6,208 bases of DNA from NCBI GenBank assembly GCA_964396385.1, contig CAYNFH010000305.1, positions 1 through 6,208 on the forward strand. Reading direction: 5' to 3'. The stretch comes from CAYNFH01 sp964396385 (GTDB lineage: Bacteria > Armatimonadota > Chthonomonadetes > Chthonomonadales > CAJBBX01). Below the pieces are notes generated by a model. That model was not told where the DNA came from. It saw nothing but the letters and a program-made list of their open reading frames with translations, and did not search any database. Positions 1-5,107 of this stretch are shown piece after piece (positions within the stretch are counted from its first letter, which is position 1; each line of letters begins with the position of its first letter). The position numbers and the translations under genes are program-made.

Positions 1-1093
1 TGCAGGCTTGGAGGTACTTGCTGGGGAGGGGGTGAGGGAGGATGGACTGGAGGTAGCGGGAGGCGGCGGCGACTTTGTCCAGGTCAACGCCCGTGCGGAC
101 GCCCATGCCGTGGAGCATGTACAGCAGGTCCTCCGTGGCCAGGTTGCCGGACGCGCCGGGCGCGAACGGACAGCCGCCGAGGCCGCCCGCGCTGGAATCG
201 AACACCGCGATTCCATGCTGGAGCGCCATGAGCACGTTGGCCAGCGCAGTGCCGCGGGTGTCGTGGAAGTGAAAGGCGAGAGACGTGAGTCGTGAGTCGT
301 GAGTCGTAAGACCGGATTCCGGATTTAGGTCAGCATCGGTCCCCGGTCCTCGGTCCTCGGTCTCCGACAGGAGCGCCTCCGTCAGCCGTGCCACGTCCGT
401 GGGTACGGCGTGGCCGATGGTATCTCCGAGGGAGATCTCGTCTACGCCCATCTCACGGAGCGATTCCACCACCGGCAGGACCTGCCCCGGAGCGATGGGC
501 CCCTCGTAAGGGCAGACAAAGGCGGTGGAGACGTAGGCGCGCACCCAGAGCCCATGGACGCGGGCCGTGGGGAGGAGCCGCCGGAATATCTCCAGCGACT
601 CCGCGATGCTCATGCCGATGTTCTTCTGCGTGAAGGTCTCGCTGGCCGCGGTGAACAGGGCGATTGCCCGGACCCCGGCCGCGAGCGCCCTCTCCAGCCC
701 CCGCTCGTTCGGGACGAGCGCGGAATAGCGCACGCCCTCCCGCGGCTTGAGGTCAGCCAGCACCTCCTCCGCGTCCGCGAGCTGCGGCACCCGCTTCGGA
801 CTGACGAAGGAGGTGACCTCTATGTCCGAGAAGCCCGCGTCCGCCAGCATCTCCACGTAGCGCACCTTCGCCTTCGCCGGTACCACCGCCGCTTCGTTCT
901 GCAGCCCATCCCGCGGTCCGACCTCAAAGACGCGAACGGCGGGAGGAAAGGCAGAAGGGGAGAAGGGGAGAAGGGGAGAAGGGGTGACTTCAGAGTCGAG
1001 AGTAGAGAGTCGTGAGTCGTGAGATCGGATTCCGGATTCGCCCGCTCGCCCGCTCGCCCGCTCGCCCGCTCGCCTTCTGCTTTGCGAACTCAC
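1..1093 (-). CDS. mvaB: Hydroxymethylglutaryl-CoA lyase, 3' end cut by window edge
   Basis: HMG-CoA lyase cleaves (S)-3-hydroxy-3-methylglutaryl-CoA to acetyl-CoA and acetoacetate, the last step of leucine breakdown; it is a cytosolic, metal-dependent TIM-barrel enzyme. The reverse strand translates with all family signatures, numbered from the GTG at 1093: VFEVGPRDGLQNE (catalytic R61, D62), VTSFVSPKRVPQLAD at 93-107, SLGDTIG at 221-227, metal ligands HFHDT (H275, H277), and GLGGCPFAPGASGN with active-loop C308. The last readable residue is 364. By comparison with human HMGCL (C266, about 325 residues) only a few residues are missing. The only in-frame start before the upstream stop is GTG 1093-1091. 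It overlaps the stop of the protease gene (GTGA) and has AGGGG 7 bases upstream. This gives about 50 low-complexity residues before the conserved domain, an odd extension made of repeats. A second repeat-derived insertion lies at about 244-271. The enzyme identity is very secure; the start is less so. Confidence 0.93.
   Translation of the reverse strand, partial: MSSQSRRRAGERASGRAGESGIRSHDSRLSTLDSEVTPSPLLPFSPSAFPPAVRVFEVGPRDGLQNEAAVVPAKAKVRYVEMLADAGFSDIEVTSFVSPKRVPQLADAEEVLADLKPREGVRYSALVPNERGLERALAAGVRAIALFTAASETFTQKNIGMSIAESLEIFRRLLPTARVHGLWVRAYVSTAFVCPYEGPIAPGQVLPVVESLREMGVDEISLGDTIGHAVPTDVARLTEALLSETEDRGPGTDADLNPESGLTTHDSRLTSLAFHFHDTRGTALANVLMALQHGIAVFDSSAGGLGGCPFAPGASGNLATEDLLYMLHGMGVRTGVDLDKVAAASRYLQSILPHPLPSKYLQAC
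284..364. repeat. Composite heptamer element inside the HMG-CoA lyase gene
   Basis: On the plus strand this is CGTGAGT in three perfect tandem copies (284-304) and a decayed fourth copy, then the core CGGATTCCGGATT (313-325), then four contiguous heptamers of CGGTCCY type (CGGTCCC, CGGTCCT, CGGTCCT, CGGTCTC; 337-364). The two arrays have unrelated units and flank the core. The whole segment is read through in frame on the minus strand. It encodes low-complexity sequence between the SLGDTIG region and the HFHDT metal site of the lyase, where relatives have a short loop. Confidence 0.85.
953..1070. repeat. Composite 8-mer/7-mer repeat element before the HMG-CoA lyase core
   Basis: Plus-strand order: AGAAGGGG in four perfect tandem copies (953-984); four degenerate heptamers ending in GTGAGT/GTGAGA (997-1024); the core CGGATTCCGGATT (1026-1038); and CGCCCGCT in four perfect tandem copies (1039-1070). 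The heptamer-plus-core part closely matches the one at 284-325 (shared gagtcgtgagtcgt, then the same 13-base core), so these are two copies of one dispersed element with different outer arrays. The stretch is open in the lyase frame and forms most of its N-terminal extension. Confidence 0.88.
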
Positions 1094-1106
1094 CCCTTCA
1101 CCCCTT
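1090..1106 (-). promoter_or_regulatory. GTGA stop/start overlap with ribosome binding site for HMG-CoA lyase
   Basis: On the minus strand the protease ends in two copies of an AAGGGGTG octamer. The same bases give AGGGG as a Shine-Dalgarno-like site, the TGA stop of the protease (1092-1090) and the GTG start of the lyase (1093-1091). Such an overlap predicts translational coupling of the two genes. The octamer resembles the AGAAGGGG array at 953-984, so these signals appear to be built from the repeat itself. Confidence 0.5.
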
Positions 1107-4100
1107 CAGTCTTTACCCTCGGCGCCTTCGGCACGAAGAGCTTGTTCGGGTACTTGGGAGCGGGCGGAATGGGAACCGGATGCTCCCGGATCTCCTTCTG
1201 GAGGTACTGGATGGCGAAGTCTAGCTGCGCATCCTTGCCCTCGAAGGTCTCGTGCGGCTGGTTGTCGATCACGATGTCCGGCTCCACGCCATGGCCCTCG
1301 ATGAGCCAATCGCCCTTGGGGCCGTACACGCCGGTCTCGGCGGCGCTGGCGATGCCGTTGTCCACCAGTCGGTTATCGAAGCTGAGCCAGATCTCCCCGC
1401 CCCAGGTCCGCGTGCCGATGACCTTACCCAGCCCAAGCTGGCGGAAGCCCTCCGTGAACGCCTCTCCGTCCGAAGCGGTGTTCGCGTCGCAAAGCACCAC
1501 GGCGTGGCCCCGAAACGCCCACTGCATGTTCCAGGAGGGGTTGCCGATGCGCGGCTGCCAGTAGAACCAGGCCTTGCGCATCAGCTTCTCCAGGATCCAG
1601 CTATCGATGTTGCCGCCGCCGTTGTGGCGCACGTCGACGATGAGGCCCTGCCGGTCAAAGACGGGGTAGAAGTCGCGCGCCCAGCGGTCGATGTCGCCGG
1701 AGCCCATGGCCCGCAGGTGAACGTAGCCGATCTCGCCCTTGCCCTCCTGCTCCACCCGCTGGCGGCGGCTCTCCTCCCAGTCGCTGTAGCGCAAGTCGCC
1801 GGCCTGCCCGGCGGAGAGCGGCTTGATGATAACGTCGCGCTCCTGGCCGGTGGCGCCGGAGCGCAGGTGAACGAGCACCTGCTTGCCGGCCTGGTTCCGG
1901 AGCATCGACACCGGATCGGGGGCGCTCAGCGTACTCACGCCGTTGATGCTCTGGATGACGTCACCCTCCTTCGCATCCACGTCCGGGTTGGCCAGTGGCG
2001 AGCGGGCGTCCGGGTCGTCCGCGTAGCCCTCGTAGAGCCGGTCGATGCGATACCCGCCGTGGGCCTCGTCCCGGCTCAGCTCCGCGCCCAGGAAGGCCGG
2101 AGCGATGTGCTCCTGGCCCTGCCGGATGTCGCCCCCGACCACGAAGATGTGCAGCGCGGAGAGCTCGCTCACCATCTGCCCGAGCAGATCGTTCAGCTCC
2201 TCACGGTCCGTGACGCGGTCCACCAGCGGCTGCACGCGCTTGAGGGTGCCGGACCAGTCCACGCCATTCATGTTGCGGTCGTAGAAGTAGTCGCGCTCCA
2301 GGCGCCATGCCTCCACCAGCATCTGCCGCCACTCCTCGCGCGGCTGCATAGGAAAGCTCCAGCCGGACAGGTCCACGTTCTTCTTGTCCAGGCTCGCCGG
2401 GGCAGAGGCGGTGGAGTCGATCACGTAGAGCGTGCCCGCCTTACTCACCAGGAGGTGCTTGAGGTCTTCGGAGAGCTCGTAGCCGCGGATGTCGTCCACC
2501 AGCGCCTTGGCGGCGATGTCGTGGTTCTGGATGTCCAGCACTATCAGGCTCTGTTTGGGAGAGGCCCGGCTCTCGCGGGAGACGTAGATCAGCCGATTGC
2601 CCGTGGCGGATAGGCTGCCGTAGTCACCGGCAGGCGCGGGCACGTCGTAGAGACGCTGCTGGATGCCGTCCAGGTCGATCTTCACCTCGGCCGGCTTGGC
2701 CGGAGCTGGGGGCTTCTTTTCGTCCTCGGGCTGCGGGTGCAGCTCGTCATAGGGCTCGAATGGGGACCGCTGGCCTTTGGCGAGCGCGATCTGATAGATA
2801 CGCGTGGTCTTCTCGTAGAAGGGCTCCGGCTGTCGGGGACCCCACGGGGCGCCGACGACGCTGTGCAGGTTGCGGTCCGAGAGGAAGTAGAGCCACTTTC
2901 CGTCCGGGCTCCAGGCGGGGCTGTAGTTATCCTCCCGGTTGGTAGTGACCGGCGTTATCTTGCCATCATCGATTCCGTAGAGGGCGATGCGCGAGAAGGT
3001 GAAGGTGGGCTCCACCATAGCGATCCACTTGCTGTCCGGGGACCATCGGAAGTCGCCGTACTCCCCGTCCGGGTTGAAGGCGAGCTTCTTGGCCTGGTGC
3101 GTGGTTGTATCCAGCAGCCAGAGCTCCTGGTCCTTGTTGGAGTAGACTATCCACTTGCCGTCTGGCGAAGGCACTCCGTCCACGTTCAGCACCTTGGAGC
3201 CGTTGGATATCTGCGTTGCCATCCCGACCCCATTGGCCGGGAGCGTCCACCACTCCACCTCGCCGGACTCATCGGAGAGCACGTCCAGCGTCTTCCCGTC
3301 CGGGGCGAAGCGCGCGTTCCGGTACCGTACGCCGGACTTGCGCGTCGCCTCTACCAGCCGGCCCTGCTGCGCGGGCGCGACAAAGACCTGGCCGCGTGCC
3401 GTGAGAACGACACGGTCGCCCTTCGGGGAGATGTGGGCAGCCGAGAGGTAGTCCATCGGCTTGTCGATCCACTTCTCGCGGGTCTGGTCCAGGTCGGAGG
3501 CGAGCGTGATGTCCAGCAGCCGGTCCTGGTTGGAAGCGACGTCGTAAACGTAGAGGTCCGCGCCGAACTGGTAGATGATGCGGCCCTCGTCCAGCGCAGG
3601 CGTCTGGAGGTCCAGCCCGGTGTGGTGGGTGAGCTCGCGGAGGCCCTTGCCGTTCGGTTCCATGGACCAGATGTTCATGAAGCCATCGCGGTCCGTGACG
3701 AAGTAGACGCGGCCCTTCCAGTACATGGGAGTCTTGCTGGTGCCCGCGTAGTCCGAAGTGAGCGCGACCGCCTCGCCCGCGCCGGGTGCGAGCTTCCAGA
3801 TGTTCTGGGCGGTGCCGCCCTGGTAGCGGCGCGTGTGGCTGCCCTGGAACGGCAGACGCGTGAAGTAGACGGTTCCGTCCGGCGCGATGCACCCGTCGCT
3901 GGCCTGGGCGAGCGGAATGATGGTATGGGAGCGGGTCTTCGGGTCTACCTCCACGAGCTGTGCGCTGGGAAGGGTGGAGTAGCGGTAGGTGTTGTAGAGC
4001 ACCTTGCCGTCCGGCGTCCAGCCGACCACGGCGGCCCCTTCGCCGTAGGTGAGCCGCGTGGGCACGCCTCCCTCCACGGGCATCACGTACGCGTCAGTGG

Positions 4101-4353
4101 GGCCCTCGTACTGGGCCGAATAGGCGACCATCGTGCCGTCCGGCGAGAGGGACGCGTGGGTCTCCTCGCCGGGATGGGTGGTGAAGGGCTGGGCTACACC
4201 GCCTTTGATGCTCACCTTATACAGGTCGCCGTTGGCGGTGAAGATAACGGTCTCTCCGTGCAGCGCGGGATAGCGATAGTAGCCGCGAAATCCGGTCGCG
4301 TGGACGGCCGGAACGAGTAAGAGTATGAGGACGCCGATCAGGAACAAGCGCAT
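1090..4353 (-). CDS. Exported tricorn-type serine protease (peptidase family S41, tricorn subfamily)
   Basis: This 1087-residue protein closely matches the length of Thermoplasma tricorn core protease (1071 residues), which trims oligopeptides. Residues 1-19 form a signal peptide (M-R, hydrophobic LIGVLILLLVPAV, cleavage after V-H-A). The enzyme is therefore probably outside the cytoplasm, unlike the archaeal enzyme. Propeller repeats of the SPDG/APDG-K-W-Y type run from about 25 to 300 and from about 305 to 665, with a Pro/Lys-rich insertion at 540-557. A C1 helical domain follows (about 670-745) with putative catalytic H735 in ELSALHIF. A PDZ domain (about 746-850) contains EGDVIQSINGV. The C2 protease core (about 860-1050) has DVRHNGGGNID, nucleophile S961 in TASDGEAF, TWGGE, and E1019 in IEGHGVEPDI, the counterpart of tricorn E1023. 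The residue before the catalytic His is Leu734, where Thermoplasma has Ser745. The ATG start is supported by AGGAGG seven bases upstream. The end overlaps the lyase start. Confidence 0.93.
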   Translation of the reverse strand: MRLFLIGVLILLLVPAVHATGFRGYYRYPALHGETVIFTANGDLYKVSIKGGVAQPFTTHPGEETHASLSPDGTMVAYSAQYEGPTDAYVMPVEGGVPTRLTYGEGAAVVGWTPDGKVLYNTYRYSTLPSAQLVEVDPKTRSHTIIPLAQASDGCIAPDGTVYFTRLPFQGSHTRRYQGGTAQNIWKLAPGAGEAVALTSDYAGTSKTPMYWKGRVYFVTDRDGFMNIWSMEPNGKGLRELTHHTGLDLQTPALDEGRIIYQFGADLYVYDVASNQDRLLDITLASDLDQTREKWIDKPMDYLSAAHISPKGDRVVLTARGQVFVAPAQQGRLVEATRKSGVRYRNARFAPDGKTLDVLSDESGEVEWWTLPANGVGMATQISNGSKVLNVDGVPSPDGKWIVYSNKDQELWLLDTTTHQAKKLAFNPDGEYGDFRWSPDSKWIAMVEPTFTFSRIALYGIDDGKITPVTTNREDNYSPAWSPDGKWLYFLSDRNLHSVVGAPWGPRQPEPFYEKTTRIYQIALAKGQRSPFEPYDELHPQPEDEKKPPAPAKPAEVKIDLDGIQQRLYDVPAPAGDYGSLSATGNRLIYVSRESRASPKQSLIVLDIQNHDIAAKALVDDIRGYELSEDLKHLLVSKAGTLYVIDSTASAPASLDKKNVDLSGWSFPMQPREEWRQMLVEAWRLERDYFYDRNMNGVDWSGTLKRVQPLVDRVTDREELNDLLGQMVSELSALHIFVVGGDIRQGQEHIAPAFLGAELSRDEAHGGYRIDRLYEGYADDPDARSPLANPDVDAKEGDVIQSINGVSTLSAPDPVSMLRNQAGKQVLVHLRSGATGQERDVIIKPLSAGQAGDLRYSDWEESRRQRVEQEGKGEIGYVHLRAMGSGDIDRWARDFYPVFDRQGLIVDVRHNGGGNIDSWILEKLMRKAWFYWQPRIGNPSWNMQWAFRGHAVVLCDANTASDGEAFTEGFRQLGLGKVIGTRTWGGEIWLSFDNRLVDNGIASAAETGVYGPKGDWLIEGHGVEPDIVIDNQPHETFEGKDAQLDFAIQYLQKEIREHPVPIPPAPKYPNKLFVPKAPRVKTEGVKG

Positions 4354-4360
4354 GAAGCTG

Positions 4361-4366
4361 CCTCCT
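4361..4366 (-). promoter_or_regulatory. Strong Shine-Dalgarno of the tricorn protease gene
   Basis: The minus strand reads AGGAGG, followed by a 7-base spacer and the ATG at 4353. This is a perfect consensus site and fixes the start codon, which also begins a clean signal peptide. It is the best ribosome binding site in the window; the carrier-protein gene next door has none. Confidence 0.85.
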
Positions 4367-4375
4367 ATCAGTTAA

Positions 4376-4475
4376 GACCACGGTCGACGGACGACGCGGA
4401 GACCACCGACGATGAACCACGGACCACTGACTCCGGGGTTCGTCTGTCGTCTGTCGTTTGTGGCCTGTGGTCTCG
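4376..4475. repeat. Inverted heptamer arrays in the spacer upstream of the tricorn gene
   Basis: The 141-base gap between the carrier-protein stop and the protease start is mostly degenerate 7-base units. The left half (4376-4431) reads as eight units of CACSGAC/GACGACG type. The right half (4441-4475) reads CGTCTGT, CGTCTGT, CGTTTGT, GGCCTGT, GGTCTCG. The halves are roughly inverse complements and include a perfect 8-base pair, gagaccac (4399-4406) with gtggtctc (4467-4474). A transcript could fold into an imperfect stem. There is no T-run, so a classic intrinsic terminator is not supported. Confidence 0.65.
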
Positions 4476-4479
4476 GTTC

Positions 4480-4485
4480 AGTATA
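4480..4485 (-). promoter_or_regulatory. Possible -10 box for the tricorn gene
   Basis: The minus strand reads TATACT (5 of 6 to the sigma-70 consensus) ten bases after the carrier-protein stop, in an otherwise G+C-rich spacer. No convincing -35 hexamer lies 16-18 bases upstream. If it is used, the transcript leader of about 120 bases would contain the whole inverted heptamer array. The call rests on one hexamer. Confidence 0.25.
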
Positions 4486-4494
4486 CGCCGACAG

Positions 4495-5001
4495 CTACGC
4501 AGCGGATTCCGGAGTAAGGGGAATTACCTCCGCGAGGGTGGCGCCGTGCTGCACGCGGTCGCCTTTGGCCACGTGAAGCCGGACGGTTCCGGCGAACGGG
4601 GCTTCCAGGGTGGCCAGCACCTTCATGGCTTCGACCACCACCAGTGGCTGATAGGCCTCGACCTCCTGGCCATCTCGCACCAGCACGTCCGCGACAACGC
4701 CTACCATGGGCGCGGCGAGCATCCCACTGGCCGCCACTCCCTTTCGGGATGCGGCCCTGCCCTCTTCCGGCTCAAAACGGTAGGTCTGGCCCATCCAGGA
4801 GAGCTCCAGCCCCTGCTCACCGCGGGCGAACGGCACGCGGAAGGTCCGCGCGCCCTCTGTAATCTCCAGCATGCCGCCTTCCAGGAGCCGCGCGCGGATG
4901 CGCCGCTCGGATCCATCCGGCAGCCGTACCCGCCACCCTTCCCCTTCAGCCTCGGAGGAGAGGGAGAGGGGTTCGCCGTTGTGTAGGAATCGCAAGAGCA
5001 T
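4495..5001 (-). CDS. Biotin carboxyl carrier protein with BT-like N-terminal domain
   Basis: This 168-residue protein carries biotin between the biotin carboxylase and carboxyltransferase sites of an acyl-CoA carboxylase. Residues about 93-163 form a biotinyl domain: A-A-P-M-V-G-V-V near 96-103, then VVVEAMKV with biotin acceptor K127, and the closing LAEVIPL. The motif is A-M-K-V rather than the usual A-M-K-M. Residues 1-85 do not look like the N-terminus of AccB. They are short beta-type segments (LPDGSERRIRARLLEGG, LELSWMGQTYRFE) like the BT domain that precedes the biotinyl domain in the alpha chains of methylcrotonyl- and propionyl-CoA carboxylase. The protein therefore looks like the C-terminal part of a fused MccA chain. 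The ATG at 5001 is the only nearby start; an in-frame stop lies within the repeat just upstream. No Shine-Dalgarno is visible, because the octamer array abuts the start. The last codons (P-E-S) are written by a copy of the repeat core. Confidence 0.85.
   Translation of the reverse strand: MLLRFLHNGEPLSLSSEAEGEGWRVRLPDGSERRIRARLLEGGMLEITEGARTFRVPFARGEQGLELSWMGQTYRFEPEEGRAASRKGVAASGMLAAPMVGVVADVLVRDGQEVEAYQPLVVVEAMKVLATLEAPFAGTVRLHVAKGDRVQHGATLAEVIPLTPESAA
4503..4513. repeat. Copy of the CGGATTCCGGA core at the end of the carrier-protein gene
   Basis: These eleven bases match the first eleven of the 13-base core at 313-325 and 1026-1038. They lie next to the heptamer arrays at 4376-4475 and encode part of the carrier protein's C-terminal tail before TAG. 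On its own an 11-mer is weak; its value lies in recurring beside arrays. Confidence 0.5.
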
Positions 5002-5103
5002 AGGCGTTCAGGCGTTCGGGTGTTCAGGTATTCAGGTGTTCAGGTGTCCAGGTGTTCAGGTTCGGAATCCGAAACACCTGAATACCCGAACACCTAAACA
5101 CCT
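5002..5103. repeat. Inverted octamer array between biotin carboxylase and carrier-protein genes
   Basis: Plus strand: seven contiguous octamers of AGGTGTTC type (variants AGGCGTTC, GGGTGTTC, AGGTATTC, AGGTGTCC; 5002-5057), a short junction, the near-palindromic core TTCGGAATCCGAA (5061-5073), then four octamers in the opposite orientation (GAACACCT type, 5072-5103). The central CGGAATCCG is the reverse complement of the CGGATTCCG core found at the other elements. The transcript could form a long imperfect hairpin, about 30 bases per arm. It fills the whole gap between the two genes and provides no ribosome binding site. Confidence 0.9.
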
Positions 5104-5107
5104 GTTC

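Noticed and set aside
283..365. HMG-CoA lyase as a pseudogene broken by the repeat
   Set aside because: The frame is open through the insertion and all catalytic residues keep their spacing downstream of it, so the gene appears intact.
410..1015. 201-residue plus-strand open frame and smaller plus-strand frames at 8-295 and 388-633
   Set aside because: The opposite strand encodes HMG-CoA lyase with every signature motif, so these are shadows.
953..1070. CRISPR-like array
   Set aside because: The units are 7-8 bases and directly adjacent, with no spacers and no cas genes nearby.
1252..2613. 453-residue plus-strand open frame
   Set aside because: It lies entirely antisense to the tricorn gene, whose domains and catalytic motifs are clear. 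Its translation is rich in Val, Ala, Leu and His with no recognisable fold, as expected for the antisense frame of a G+C-rich gene.
2737..4320. 527-residue plus-strand open frame
   Set aside because: It is antisense to the tricorn propeller domains and has no family motif. Its length follows from high G+C third positions in the opposite gene.
4376..4475. Rho-independent terminator after the carrier-protein gene
   Set aside because: The inverted arms are imperfect and widely spaced, and no T-run follows on either strand.
5002..5103. Insertion sequence or transposon end
   Set aside because: No transposase frame and no obvious target duplication. The segment is wholly explained by octamers and a short palindromic core.
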